Assembly: GCA_963817735.1 (NCBI GenBank)
Contig: CAWFPP010000004.1
Coordinates: 310,001-374,000, forward strand
From: Bog-473 sp963817735
GTDB taxonomy: Bacteria > Actinomycetota > Acidimicrobiia > Acidimicrobiales > RAAP-2
Length of the DNA: 64,000 bases
Direction of reading: 5' to 3'
Part shown: one piece after another, positions 17,123 through 30,683 of the stretch
Layout of the letters: each line of letters begins with the position of its first letter
Position numbering within the stretch: the stretch's first letter is position 1
Notes under the pieces: model-generated
What the model was told of the DNA's origin: nothing
What the model saw: only the letters and a program-made list of their open reading frames with translations
Databases searched by the model: none
Translations under genes and position numbers: made by a program

Positions 17123-18349
17123 GTGTCCGCCCGGGGGGAGTTCGGTGCGCGCCATCTGGAGGCCCGCCCCCGGGTGCTCCTGGTCATCAAGTGCATGGGC
17201 TACGGGGGGGCCGAGCGCCTCCTCGTCGACCTCCTGGCAGCGAGAGATCGAGCTGCCTTCGATTACGAATTCGCCTACGTGCTGGCGTCGGAGAACACGC
17301 TGGTGCCCGCGATCCAAGCCAGCGGCGTGCCGGCGCACTGTCTGGGCGCCCGTCACAACGGCGACCTCCGCTGGACGCTCCGCCTCCGACGATTGTTGGT
17401 CGAGGGTGACTTCGATATCGTCCACTTTCATCTGCCTTATGCAGCGGCGTTGGGCCGGCTCGTGGCTCGATCACTCCCGCGAAGCCAACGCCCAGTGCTC
17501 ATGTACACAGAACACAGCCTGTGGCATAAGACCGCGGCGCCTGTCCGGATCCTCAATCGCGCAACCATCGGGCTCGACAAGGCGCTCGTGGCGGTGTCTC
17601 CTGCCGCGCATGACGCGCTGCCGACTTCCTTGCAAACCCACGCCACAGTCGTGATACATGGAGTGGACTTCACCCAATCTGATGCGCTGATATCGCGAGA
17701 GGAAGAGATACAGGCCGAAGTGCGGTCCGAACTCGGTGTCTCCGTCGAAGAGATTTTGGTTATCGCCGTCGCAAACCTCCGGGCGGAGAAGGGCTACGAC
17801 GTTCTCCTCGAGGCTGCTCGGATTCTTGCCGATCAGGATCTCCCGATTCGCATTGCCGCAGTGGGAAGGGGGCCTCTGAAAGACGAATTGAGCAAGCGAC
17901 ATGCTGCTCTCGGTCTAAGAGATCGATTCATGTTTCTCGGCCAGCGTGACGACGTCTTGCGGCTCATGACCGGAGCCGATGTCTTCGTTCTGGCCTCTCA
18001 CCATGAGGGCCTCCCGGTGGCGCTCATGGAAGCCATGAGCGTTGGCCTCCCCATCGTCGCCACGGCCGTCGGTGGCGTGCCCCAATTCGTCACCGACTCC
18101 GAAGAAGGACTACTGGTTGCCCCAGGACGCCCCGATCTTCTCGCAGAGGCTCTTGTCCGTATCTGCACGGACTCTGAGCTGCGCCGACGCCTCGGAGAAG
18201 GCGCCAAACGCAAGAGCACCGTATTCGACGTCCGGTCGGCGAGCGCCAAGATTGAAGATATTTACCGGCGGCTCGTCGAAGCATCTCCGATGACAGATCT
18301 TGGGTGGACGCAGGCTTTCCACGTCACCACAGTGGAGGCCGCCTCGTGA
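17123..18349 (+). CDS. GT4-family glycosyltransferase
   Basis: An intact GT-B enzyme of about 408 residues. RVLLVIKCMGYGGAERLLVDLL is the acceptor-domain start (GGAE motif), DIVHFHLPYA follows, and AVANLRAEKGYDVLLEA begins the donor domain. ASHHEGLPVALMEAMSVGLP is the E-x7-E nucleotide-sugar motif, then IVATAVGGVPQFV. Its closest resemblance is to WcaL/PimB-like enzymes that extend polysaccharide repeat units. Starts at 17072 (GTG) or 17123 (GTG) are both possible. I chose the second because the first overlaps the leader of the divergent wzm. It is divergent from wzm across about 110 bases that must hold both promoters. Confidence 0.87.
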   Translation: MSARGEFGARHLEARPRVLLVIKCMGYGGAERLLVDLLAARDRAAFDYEFAYVLASENTLVPAIQASGVPAHCLGARHNGDLRWTLRLRRLLVEGDFDIVHFHLPYAAALGRLVARSLPRSQRPVLMYTEHSLWHKTAAPVRILNRATIGLDKALVAVSPAAHDALPTSLQTHATVVIHGVDFTQSDALISREEEIQAEVRSELGVSVEEILVIAVANLRAEKGYDVLLEAARILADQDLPIRIAAVGRGPLKDELSKRHAALGLRDRFMFLGQRDDVLRLMTGADVFVLASHHEGLPVALMEAMSVGLPIVATAVGGVPQFVTDSEEGLLVAPGRPDLLAEALVRICTDSELRRRLGEGAKRKSTVFDVRSASAKIEDIYRRLVEASPMTDLGWTQAFHVTTVEAAS

Positions 18350-18653
18350 CCACTGAGTCGATGAGGACGTCGCGAAGTTCGGCAATCCCACGGTGGAGAC
18401 GGAGGCAACGTCTGGCCACTGGGCGGAACGTCGAACGGCGACCCTCGAGATGCACCTCGACCCACGACACCGAGGTATTCGTTCGAGTGATAAGTGAAGT
18501 GACCATGAATCCGGCGCGCCGGGCAACGATGGTGGCTACGGAAGGGCGCATGGCCGAAGAGGAGTTCGACGATCAAGAAGCGGGCCGCCGGACGCCGGGC
18601 GTCTCTTGGAGGCCATCGGGCTCTCCCGTCCGGAGCGCGGGGGATCCGAGAAG
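18350..18653. other. Short gene-free stretch
   Basis: About 300 bases between two same-strand glycosyltransferase genes. Frames on both strands are open but Arg/Ser-rich with no recognisable domain. Confidence 0.4.
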
Positions 18654-19776
18654 ATGAACGATCTGGCGGACGAAGACGCCTTGGTACTGCATGTCATACC
18701 AACGCCCGCGGCCCGGGGGGCGCAACGTGAGGCTCGAGCACTCGCAGACAGCCTCGACACCCCGGGCGTCCGTCGCCATCGAGTACTGACACTCTTTGAG
18801 AGTCCACCCGAGGTGCCATTTGACTTTTCTCTTGGAGTTCCGGGGAGGAACGGACGCCGCAAAAGGCTTCGACCCTCGCCTCGTCATTCCTCTTCGCACC
18901 GAGCTTTCCCGCCTCGAACCCGCGGTCGTCATATCGCATGGGAGCGACCCGATGAAATACCTGGTCACGGCCATGATTGGGCGTCGGCATCCGCTCGCCT
19001 TCTACGCCATCGGCACCTACGCAGGGCGAACGGACAAGCACGCGCAACTCACGCTCTGGCGAACCCTGGCTCGCCGTGCCGACCGAGTCATCGCTTGTGG
19101 CGAGGAAGTGAGAGATGAGTGCACGAACCTCCTCAGAGTCCCTGCCGCAAATGTGTTCCTGACAGCCAACGGCAGGGACCCTGCGCAGTTCCATCCTCCC
19201 GAGCACAGATCCCCCTCCCCCATCCCCACGGTTGTGTTTGTGGGCGCCCTCACGCCCGGCAAACGTCCGGATTGCTTTATCGAACTGGTTGCCAATCTTC
19301 GATCCCGAGGAATCCAACTGCGGGCCCGGGTCATCGGGGCGGGTCCGATGCGCGATGCACTGGTTGAACCGGCAAGGCATTCCGACGTTGAACTCATGGG
19401 CCCGCGCTCCGACGTACCCGCCCTACTCCGTCAATCCGATCTCTTGGTCTTTCCAAGCCTCCCGGCCGGCGAGGGTATGCCGGGTGTTCTCATTGAGGCT
19501 GGGCTGTCAGGTGTCCCGGTCGTGACGACCGCAGTGCCAGGCGTCGGCTCGATCGTGGCGGACGGTGAAACCGGGATCGTCGTCGCCGTCAATGATCCGT
19601 CCGGTCTGGCGGATGCGGCCGCTCGACTCCTCCACGACGTCCCGACGCGGGTAGCCATGGGTGCCGCCGCACGGGCGCGCTGCATGGACCGCTTCAGTCT
19701 GTCGGTGGTCGGGGATCGGTGGTTGGAGATTCTGGATCCGCTGCTGGGTCCTCGGGCGGCGCCGGGCCGACCCTAG
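18654..19776 (+). CDS. GT4-family glycosyltransferase, frameshifted
   Basis: A GT-B enzyme broken once near 18845. The ATG at 18654 gives MNDLADEDALVLHVIPTPAA and ARGAQREARALADSL, the acceptor-domain start (A-RGAQ in place of GGAE). After the shift to the +1 frame, LSRLEPAVVISHGSDPMKY, VIACGEEVRDE, FVGALTPGKRPDCFIELV and LPAGEGMPGVLIEAGLSGVP follow. The last is the E-x7-E donor motif. The joined protein is about 373 residues, normal for GT4. Its stop codon shares the palindrome CTAG (19773-19776) with the stop codon of the convergent membrane-protein gene. Confidence 0.75.
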
Positions 19777-21176
19777 CTCGGACAGGCTGGCGGAAGTGGC
19801 AGGCTGGTCGGGCGGAACATTCTCGGCTTCGGACCGGAAGGTAGCCCACCCGGCGTGGGCACCGGGGTCGCAGACTCCCCGTCACGGCGTCTCCTGAGCC
19901 GTTCGCCTCGACGCAGCTCCCAGTCAAACTGAGGTTCTTCTCCCTTGGGCGAGAGCGGGATCGACAGGACAACCAAAAGAAATGGAAAGAGGAGCGTCCG
20001 CTCCCTCGTAATAAGGCCCAAGTTGCCGAGCGCCGCGAACGTGTAGATAAATCCAAGGGAATAAATCACGCAGAGCAATATGTAGGGTCGCGCAAACGAG
20101 GCCCGTACCACGATTCGCAGCTGGCGCCAGGACGACAGAATAACGCCAACGATCACAAGGTTTTCAAGTGAAGCCAGACGCTCCCCATTACCATGGGCGT
20201 TGTAACCTAAAGGGTCAAATAGAACAGTGAAGATATCGTGAAAAAACCCCTTTGGACCTGGTGAATAGGTTACGTTGCTGCTCCCGTAACCAGACGACGT
20301 AGAACCCCCTTGTCGGTCGTTGAGATCTGTTGCAACGAGAACGACCCTCCGGAACTGCGGAGAAAGTGCAAAGTCAAATAGACAGACACCCCCAGCAGCA
20401 CCAAGAGAAAAGCCACGGCGCCAACGCGCCTCACTCCCCCCAGCGCTCGGCGAGGGCCCGCAGGGAGGATCAGCAGCGCGATGCAGAAACCTCCCAGGAG
20501 TAAGAGCAGTTCATTGGGCCGGACGACGGCACCAATAGCGCCTCCGATGATGAGCAGAACGAATCCCCCACGCCGTCGGGCCAGGATCTTGGCCGCGCCG
20601 AAGGCAGCCAGGCCGAGCGAGAGGGTCATGATCGCCTCTTTGCTCACATCAGCGGTCCAAAATATGAGCGAAGGCAGGAAGAAGAGCAAAATGGCGTAAC
20701 GACGATGGTTGGCGCCAGCGAAGGTCAGACTGAAGGCGCGGTAGAAAAAGAGGAGCCCGAGCCAAGCGGCAGAAACTGAAGATGAGAAACGCTCCGACCT
20801 GATTGATACCAATGATGGCAAACACGCCCGCCGTGATCGCACTCACCATTCCATCGCCAACCAACCGCTTACCACCGGGAACAGAGAAGTCGAAGTGCCG
20901 GTAGCTCGAAGCGAGGCTGGCACCCTGGTTGTCGTACCGAAGCCAGTCGGCAATCCCGTTGTAGAAGTGATCAACGACCCAGATCTGCAGGGGGGCGGCA
21001 ACCAAGTGCAGAAGGAGGCTGGCCGTGAGTACCCGGACCAGCCAAGGGTTCTTCTCCGCATAGGAGACCCGGTGAATGATTGGCCGGCCAATCCCAAAAA
21101 GTATTCCGGCGATTAAAAGCCCGATTAGGGGGTTGGATGGAATGGAGACACCCAGGATGAACACTTCAGTACGCAC
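19773..21176 (-). CDS. Polytopic membrane protein, Wzy-like candidate, frameshifted
   Basis: Three consecutive minus-strand frames together encode a membrane protein of about 465 residues with eight or more hydrophobic segments. Pieces in order are PLIGLLIAGILFGIGRP, WLRYDNQG, AILLFFLPSLIFWTADVSKE, RPNELLLLLGGF, FFHDIFTVLFDPLGYNAHG and ITRERTLLFPFLLVVLSIPL. The FLPSxxFWxxxxSKE block recurs in uncharacterised membrane proteins of polysaccharide loci. A conserved ITRERTLLFPF near the end resembles O-antigen polymerase-like proteins. The frame changes near 20780 and again near 20305, the latter at a run of five identical bases. Polymerase function is a guess from context. Confidence 0.55.
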
Positions 21177-21322
21177 CTAGAGATATGGCGGCAGCGTTTC
21201 CCGATAGATGAGAACCCAGCGTCTCCGCACTCTCAGGATCTGAAGGTATCGGCATTTCCAAGACGATGCTGGACCACCGCGACGGAGGGACTTCGAGTCT
21301 GAGATGGAAGTCTGTCTACAGG

Positions 21323-24581
<3,259 letters not shown>

Positions 24582-24984
24582 CCGCCTGCTCCCCGTCCCT
24601 CGCTCGAAGGGAGCGCAACTTACCTCAAACTCCTCTCGGAATGAACTCCGCAGAGGCCTCCCCGGTTGCCGACCCTACCTAAATTGTCCGTCGGTTGCTT
24701 TTCGCTCCCGCTTACGGCCTGCCCCGTCCTCTCCAGGCGCTCCAGTCGAGTTGTCGGAGCACCCGGTGGTAGTGGGTCAGTTTGACCGAGGCGAGAAAGG
24801 TGGATTTCACTATTTGACCAGCTCAGAGGGCCAGAATAGACAGTGAGTTGCTCACCCTGTGAGCTAGGCAGCGCGGACACAGAGCCGGGATCCATCCCTG
24901 CGCTCCTCGTCGTGGCCCTGACAAGAACGCAATCCGAATTCTGCGTACACCATCCCAACACGAAATCCCTGTTCAATCCCTCTA
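24582..24984. other. Gene-free stretch upstream of the Wzz fusion
   Basis: About 400 bases that should carry the promoter of the minus-strand Wzz/BY-kinase gene. No coding motif is seen. Confidence 0.4.
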
Positions 24985-25625
24985 CGTATCAGGCCCGTCC
25001 TGGGTGGTGATCAGGTCGAGGCCGAGGATCTCCTGGGTGTCCGTCGTAGTTCACGGCGCCGTAGCGATGACCCACACGCCCTTGACGATGCGGCCGCCTG
25101 CCCTCACCTTCGGGTCAGGGCATCGGCCCCAGACGTAGGTGTGGGGAGCAGCGTCGAGGGGCCGGTAGTCAAACGCCTCCACACTCTCGTCGAGGGACTG
25201 GGCCAACCTGAGACCTGGGACTTTGAGATCCCTCGACCCCCATGGAACCGACCACGTCGTCGACGCGCCGGGTGGAGACCCCTTCGACGCAGCACTGGGC
25301 GACCACGGCAACCAGCGCTCCACTGGCCCGGCGTGGACCTCGATCAGCCCGTCGGAGAAGTGGCTATCGGTCCGGAGCTTGGGGATGGCCAGGTCGATGG
25401 TGCCGGCCCTCGTATCCCAGTGACTAGATCGATAGCCATTGCGCGAGTCACCCGCTGGGGACTGACGTCGCCCTATTCGGCGTTGGACAGGCCCGACACC
25501 TCCTCCATCATCAGGGCCTCGGCGAAGGTCTGGACCATGGTTCGGACCAGGTCAGGATGGGCCTCGAGCAGGTACTTGCCGAGCACTCGGCCGCGCCCAT
25601 CGTGCTGGTGACTTCCACCGCATCG
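24985..25625 (-). pseudogene. IS256-family (mutator-type) transposase relic
   Basis: The minus strand spells parts of an IS256 transposase across several frames. In order these are LGKYLLEAHPDLVRTMVQTF (about 25585-25526), an in-frame stop, HWDTRAGTIDLAIPKLR near 25420, LAQSLDESVEAFDYRPLDAA, TYVWGRCPDPKVRAGGRIVK near 25110, and after another shift TDTQEILGLDLITTQDG near 25020. These match the order of the family (LDAPY-x-x-DALxxKVREGGRV, then GxREILGLD). The first catalytic Asp (VDAL in the family) is lost and the C-terminal third is missing. The element is long dead, and its terminal repeats were not found. Confidence 0.75.
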
Positions 25626-25851
25626 TCTCCTTCGTGTTCTTTGGGCGGAACTTGAAGATTGATCCGGAGGTCGTCGCGTCCGGGGGATGGTCAGCCCGTC
25701 ACGAGCTCACCGTCGCCGAACCGGTACACCACGCCGGTGGACATGAACTGGGGAAATGGAACGTGGCCGTCAAAGCACTGATTAGGGTTTGCCGCGATCG
25801 TCAAATGCGAGACGATTAGGAGCGCTCTTTCCAGTGGACCGGGCAAACCTC

Positions 25852-25856
25852 CTGAT
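25852..25856. repeat. Left target-site duplication CTGAT of the IS21 element
   Basis: CTGAT at 25852-25856 is repeated exactly at 28262-28266, immediately outside the two ends of the IS21 element. Five bases lies within the usual 4-8 base range for this family. Confidence 0.75.
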
Positions 25857-25869
25857 TGTGCGCGATCTC

Positions 25870-25949
25870 TGAAACCCGCGGTCTGTAATCACTGAAACCC
25901 GCGATCGGCGATCAGCGAAAGTCGCGTTTTGCGATCAGCGAAACCCGCG
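25870..25949. repeat. Left-end IS21 iterons
   Basis: Four copies of an 11-base motif, consensus TGAAACCCGCG, start at 25870, 25893, 25916 and 25939, exactly 23 bases apart. The third is the most diverged (CGAAAGTCGCG). They are presumably transposase binding sites on one helical face. Confidence 0.85.
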
Positions 25950-26057
25950 CTGAGCTGTTCCTTTCGTTCTTCCGGACCGGTATCCACCCGGTCGGTCAAG
26001 AGCCCCTCCAGGGTCTTGGGCATCCACTGCACCAAGCCCACTGGAGGGACCACAGCA

Positions 26058-27364
26058 ATGATGACCCAGGAGGAGTTCATGGACGTCATGGCGATGAAGC
26101 GCCAAGGCATGAGCATCAAGGAGATCGCCGAAGAGACCGGCTATCACCCGAGCACCATCAGCAGCTGGCTGCGCAACGGCGGCCCGCCCGAGCGCCGTGC
26201 GAGGACCTCGGTTCCGGTGATCGACGAGTACTGGGCGGGCGAGATCGGCGGGTTGTTGCGGGTGGCCCCGCGTCTGTTGGCCACCAGCGTCTTCGAGCTG
26301 ATCAGGGCCAAGGGCTACACCGGCTCCTATGTAAGCGTGGCCCGGCACCTCAACACGCTGCGCGGTCCGAGGTTCTCGGCCGCCCCGGCGGCCTCGACGC
26401 GGATCGTGACCGCTCCAGGCGAAGAAGCCCAGTTCGACTGGTCCGACGTGTCGCACTGGACGCAGCGAATGGGGACTGGGCGAGGTCCAGTGCTTCTCGG
26501 CCATCTTGAGCTTCTCGAGGGTCCGCATCTGGTGGTTCGCCCGCTCCGTCGACCGCGAGCACACCTTTGAGGGACTCATTCGGTTCTTCGAGTTCGTCGG
26601 CGGTGTCCCCAAGGTCTTGCGCACCGACTGCATGGGTGCGCTCGGGACTTCGCAGGGCCGGCGCTTTCGCCTCCACCCTCCGGCCCACGGCTTCGCCCAG
26701 TTCTGCGGCACCGAGATCCGGGCTTGCCAGGCTCGTGACGCCAAGCGCAAGGGCAAGGTGGAGCGCCCCTTCCGTGACGTCAAGGAACGCTTTCTCGAAG
26801 AATGCACGGCGACGGGGCCACCGAGGAGCCTGGCCGAGCTCAACGAGCGGGCGGCCCGCTGGCTAGAGATTCGTGTCCATGCCCGGGTGCACCGGGGCAC
26901 CGGAGCCGTGCCCGCGGAGCGACTGGCCGCCGAAGTGCCCCTGCTCGCAGCGCTGCCCCGCAGGCGATTCGACACGGCCTATGTCGAAGCGCGCAGGGTC
27001 CATGTGGCCATTCCCCAGATCGAGTGGCGCGGCGTGCGCTACTCGGTGCCACCACACTGCCTGGGCCAGCGCGTCGAAGTGCGCCAAGAGGTGGAGGGGT
27101 CCACGATCGAGATCCGCTGGGCCGGAGAGCACGTGGCCACCCACGACATCTGCCGACACCGAGGGAGTCGAAGTCTGGGATGCGCTGCACTTCCAAGAAG
27201 CCCAGATGGCCGCCCTGTCGCGCAGCCGGGGCCGCCACCTCAGCATCGTCGTGCCCGACGACCCTCGGGCCGCGTCGCCCCCGCTCCGACTCGACATTGC
27301 AGGAGACGTCGACGTCGACGTGCCTGACCTGGCCCGCTATGAGACCGAGGGGGCCCGATCATGA
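26058..27364 (+). CDS. istA: IS21 transposase IstA, two frameshifts
   Basis: The DDE-type transposase of the element. ATG at 26058 gives MMTQEEFMDVMAMKRQG and the helix-turn-helix IKEIAEETGYHPSTISSWLR. APGEEAQFDWSD carries the first catalytic Asp. After a shift near 26475, VPKVLRTDCMGAL supplies the second Asp. CQARDAKRKGKVERPFRDVK is the region of the third acidic residue. After a second shift near 27155 the C-terminal IstA end runs to the TGA at 27364. Both shifts are to the +1 frame. Without them the protein would be about 435 residues, a normal length. Confidence 0.85.
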
Positions 27365-28158
27365 CCAACTCGCTCTATGAGCAGCTCAAAGACGACCTGG
27401 GCTATCTCGGTCTCGCTCGCTCGGCCGAATGCTTCGCCCTGATCGCCGAAGAAGCCAAGAACGGCGAGTGGAGCCATATCGAGTACCTGGCCCGGGTCAT
27501 CGGCGAACAGGCCAACGCCACGGTCAATCGAAAGCTGGCGGCCCGATTACGTTTCGCCCGCTTCCCGTTCCGGCGCAATCTGAGCGACTTCGACTTCGAG
27601 TTCCAACCCAGCGTCGACCGCAAGCTGATCGAGGACCTGGCCACGCTGCGCTTCATCGAGGAGAACCGCCCGATTCTCTTCTTGGGCCAGCCGGGCTGTG
27701 GCAAGACGCATCTGGCCGTCGCCCTGGCCACCACCGCCGTCGAGGCCGGGTTCCGGGGTTACTTCACGACAGCCGACGACATGGTCAATACCTTGGTGCG
27801 GGCCAAACGTGAAGGCACGTTCGGCTCCAAGCTCAAGACGCTGACCGCACCGAGCGTGCTGGTCATCGACGACGTCGGCCTCCTCCCCATCGAACGCGGC
27901 GGAGCCGGCGTCTTCTTCCACGTCGTCAACACCCGCTATGAGCGCGGGCACCCCACCTTGATCACCACCAACCGGGGACTCCCCGAATGGGGAGAGATCT
28001 TCGGCGACCCCGTCGTTGCTGCCGCCATCTTGGACCGCCTCATGCACAACGCCGTGGTCTTCAACATCAAGGGGCCGTCGTGGCGGATGCGTGAGCACTA
28101 CGCCCTCGAGACGGCCGCCACCGAGCCCGAAGCGAGCTCAGGAAGGAGGCGCCGCTAA
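27361..28158 (+). CDS. istB: IS21 helper ATPase IstB
   Basis: An AAA+ ATPase that assists IstA in target choice and strand transfer. The 265-residue frame is intact. It shows the Walker A motif LGQPGCGKTHLAVAL, near residue 102, and Walker B VLVIDDVGLLP, near 165. PTLITTNRGLPEWGEIFGD is the sensor region. The N-terminus contains LYEQLKDDLGYLGL, the typical IstB leader. The start ATG overlaps the istA stop by four bases, so translation is coupled. The Arg-rich end (GRRRR) lies about 100 bases inside the right end of the element. Confidence 0.93.
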   Translation: MTNSLYEQLKDDLGYLGLARSAECFALIAEEAKNGEWSHIEYLARVIGEQANATVNRKLAARLRFARFPFRRNLSDFDFEFQPSVDRKLIEDLATLRFIEENRPILFLGQPGCGKTHLAVALATTAVEAGFRGYFTTADDMVNTLVRAKREGTFGSKLKTLTAPSVLVIDDVGLLPIERGGAGVFFHVVNTRYERGHPTLITTNRGLPEWGEIFGDPVVAAAILDRLMHNAVVFNIKGPSWRMREHYALETAATEPEASSGRRRR

Positions 28159-28191
28159 CCTTTCCACTCGAGGAACCAGGGGTCAGCTCAA

Positions 28192-28248
28192 CGCGGGATT
28201 CGGTGATCGCCAAACGCGGGATTCACTGATCGCAGATCGCGGGGTCCG
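28192..28248. repeat. Right-end IS21 iterons
   Basis: Three copies of the inverted form, CGCGGGATTCG and variants, start at 28192, 28215 and 28238, again exactly 23 bases apart. The outermost (CGCGGGGTCCG) is the most diverged. Confidence 0.85.
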
Positions 28249-28261
28249 GAGAGAGCGCACA

Positions 28262-28266
28262 CTGAT
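28262..28266. repeat. Right target-site duplication CTGAT
   Basis: An exact copy of the 5-base left flank at 25852-25856, directly after the right end GCGCACA. Confidence 0.75.
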
Positions 28267-28441
28267 CTCCGTGCTTGGGCAAGGCGAACCGCAGGAGGCC
28301 CGCAACCTCGGGGCGGTTGTGCAAGACGGCTCTGACGCGCTCCGCTGAAGTGAGGAGCAACCGTGTCGCCTGCCAGGCACGATTCGACCTCGGCTGGTAA
28401 ACGGATTTAGCCGCGAATGACTCGCCACTCAGCGACGCCAC
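28262..28441 (-). pseudogene. Small unknown reading frame interrupted by the IS21 element
   Basis: From ATG at 28441 the minus strand reads 60 codons (including ATRLLLTSAERVRAVLHNRP and FALPKHGDQ) up to the right target duplication. Removing the element and one CTGAT copy joins this in frame to 11 more codons (EVCPVHWKERS) and a TAA at 25818-25816. No family is recognised, and the open frame could be chance. Confidence 0.3.
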
Positions 28442-28965
28442 CCCACAGATCGCGGCCGCCCTGCAGGCGAGTTACCGGGACGTCCTCAATCTGCATTCGA
28501 GTGCCTGCGCTTCGAGGCTGTCGCCTCCGCAGTAAATAGGCGCGATGGGCCGTGGCCACGTCGATGCTCAACCGGCGACGATCGCCGAACTGGAAGAAAT
28601 CGCGGTCGTCGTAGCCCATAACGGGCGCGCCACACTTGCGCTCGGTGCCATGTTCGTGAAGATCGACGCTGAAGGCATTTGTGCTCGCTCTTGCCGCCCT
28701 CCAGAGACGGCGACCCGCCACCTCGGCGAGCTACCTACCGCGTCGTTGTCGTCGAGGGCCTCGGCTTGTGCCGACGCCCGGGTCATGGCGCTAGCTGAGC
28801 GTTAAGTGACCCCACTCTGTCCGATCGGCAGCTGAGCCACCGTCGCGGGTCCGAGATCGAAATTGGGCGGCTGCCCACGCGGCTCAACTTGCCCGAGCGG
28901 GGCCTGCCCCTGACGAGACGGATCCCACCTGCCTGCGCCCAGCCTTCCTTAGGTCGTACGTGCGG
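28442..28965. other. Gene-poor stretch between IS21 and second Wzz fusion
   Basis: About 520 bases. Minus-strand frames such as 28407-28721 are open but show no domain. It may hold decayed sequence from earlier insertions. Confidence 0.4.
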
Positions 28966-30683
28966 CTAAGAGGCGTGGCCGGCGTCAGCCATTGAAGGCT
29001 CTGGCTCCAGGTGGTTCTTCGGGCCTACCTGGGGTTTTTCGACCGATCTCCGAATGTCGCGCGAGCCGATACGCATATTGGTCAGGGCGACGCCGATCAC
29101 GGGCGCGCCAATCCGCCGCAGAAGGTCTCCGGATCGTTTTGCCTGGTCAAACGTTGTTGCGAGGCACTCTCCCACGACCAAAACGACATCGACGAAGGGT
29201 GCCAGCGCCTCGGCGTCGTGGAAACCCAGAAGCGGAGGTGCCTCGACGAGAATCACCTCCGCCAAGTGTCGGGCTGCTTCCAGTACCGCAGGCCCCCTCA
29301 ATGCCAGTTGCCCGCTGTTCGCGACGAATGGAATCAGCGGGACAGACGAGACGTTGGCCAGAGGAGATGGCCGCAAGGCTGCTTCAAGGACTTCTGGAGC
29401 AATCGGTGCGGTCGGGTCCTGGCCCGGAGGGCTGACGCGATTGCTGGCATGAAGATCGTGGGTGCTCATCACAATCACCCGCTGCCCGCCGTCCGCAAAG
29501 GTGGCCGCAAGGTTGGTAACTACGAGCGGGCGGGTCGCTTCGGTGCCCGCTGAAACAACCATGATGACCTGGCGTACCACAGAGCTGGAGCGATTCGGAC
29601 TCGGAAGCGAACCCGTCGCCATTGCTCGTTTGAGTACCTAAGGCAAGTTCTTGACCACTCGTCATCCGACTGCGTTGGCCATTTCCTACGTCCTCGTATC
29701 GGGTCGGAGGTTTCACGGCACCAAACAGCACGGACATTCTCAACATCCGATAGGCCTCCGCCGTTGGTGTGCTGGCCCCGCTGAAGACCGATACCACGCC
29801 GGCGCCGTTCTCTTTCGACGGGATTGGGATCTCGGCTACCACGGGGTAGCCGAACGTCTCCTCTGCACGCGAGCTGCCCCGAATGCGCTTGTCAAGCATC
29901 TCGAGCACGAGGACGATTCCAGCTGCCAATATCAGCCCGATCAAAAGACCCGCGAAACCCTCGAACGAATCGACTGGATCCGAGGCCATTCAATCCGCCG
30001 CCGCCAGTCTTGGTTGCCGAACTTGCCTGAGCCGGCTGCAGAATGAGGTAACCCGTCGACGATGAAGCGGCCGAAAGGGCTTGTTCCTGCGCCACGGCCT
30101 GGTCAAGTTGATTCTCGAGGTTGGTACTTACCTTCGTCTTCCCGAGCGCTGCGATCTCGCTCTGTAGGTCAGTGACCTTCTTTTTGGCAGCAGCCACTTG
30201 GCCCTGGTTGCGCTGCGCGACCAGATTGCTCATGTAGTCCCCGAGCTGAGTCTGCGAAAGCATTCGTAAATGCGGCAGATCGAGTACGGGGGTCGCTCCA
30301 GTGCCGCTGATCTTGATCGTGCTTCCGGCGGCGTCCGCGGCACCCCTCTTCGTAGAATCGGAGGTAACGGTGATCTCACGCTCCAGCTCGGTCAATGACC
30401 CCGTACGCCCAGCCTGCTTTGCGGCCGCCAACATCACCTGGTCAGTGTGGGCGTAAAAGGAAATCTGGCTAGTGGTGACACCACCTGCCAGCGCCCCGCT
30501 GCCTCCGGCTCCCCCTGGAGGGGAAGCACCGACGATCGCTGTTGTGCTCCATGACAGAGGGCTCGAATGTCCGGAGTGGTGGCTAACCGGCAGCGCCAAC
30601 CCCACCAAAAGCCCGACGAGTCCCAGCACCAACAGAAGCCACCAGCGGCGGAGGAGCGCGCCTCCGAAGTCAACCGGCTCCAT
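28966..30683 (-). CDS. Wzz/BY-kinase-like fusion without tail, frameshifted
   Basis: Paralog of the gene at 21323-24581. ATG at 30683 follows AGGAGG at a 9-base spacing and gives MEPVDFGGALLRRWW, then the helix LLLVLGLVGLLVGLALPV. A Gln/Ala-rich coiled segment (GQVAAAKKKVTDLQSEIAAL) and the second helix GFAGLLIGLILAAGIVLVLEM follow. After a linker with PTAEAYRMLRMSV comes the P-loop domain. Walker A reads SAGTEATRPLVVTNLAA, again without the GK[ST] lysine. Walker A' is VIVMSTHDL and Walker B is VILVEAPPLL. The protein ends soon after IGSRDIRR with no Tyr cluster and no repeats. The frame shifts near 29990 and 29600, both to +1. Role: regulation of polysaccharide chain length, probably without kinase chemistry. 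Confidence 0.75.

Larger units (their letters stand above)
25857..28261 (+). mobile_element. IS21-family insertion sequence, 2405 bp
   Basis: The element begins TGTGCGC (25857-25863) and ends GCGCACA (28255-28261), a perfect 7-bp inverted terminal pair with the TG...CA ends typical of IS21. Flanking CTGAT direct repeats mark the insertion. Inside are istA (frameshifted) and istB (intact), overlapping by four bases. Both ends carry 11-bp iterons spaced exactly 23 bp apart: four on the left, three inverted on the right. The element separates the two Wzz/BY-kinase paralogs. It is probably immobile on its own if the istA frameshifts are real. Confidence 0.85.
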
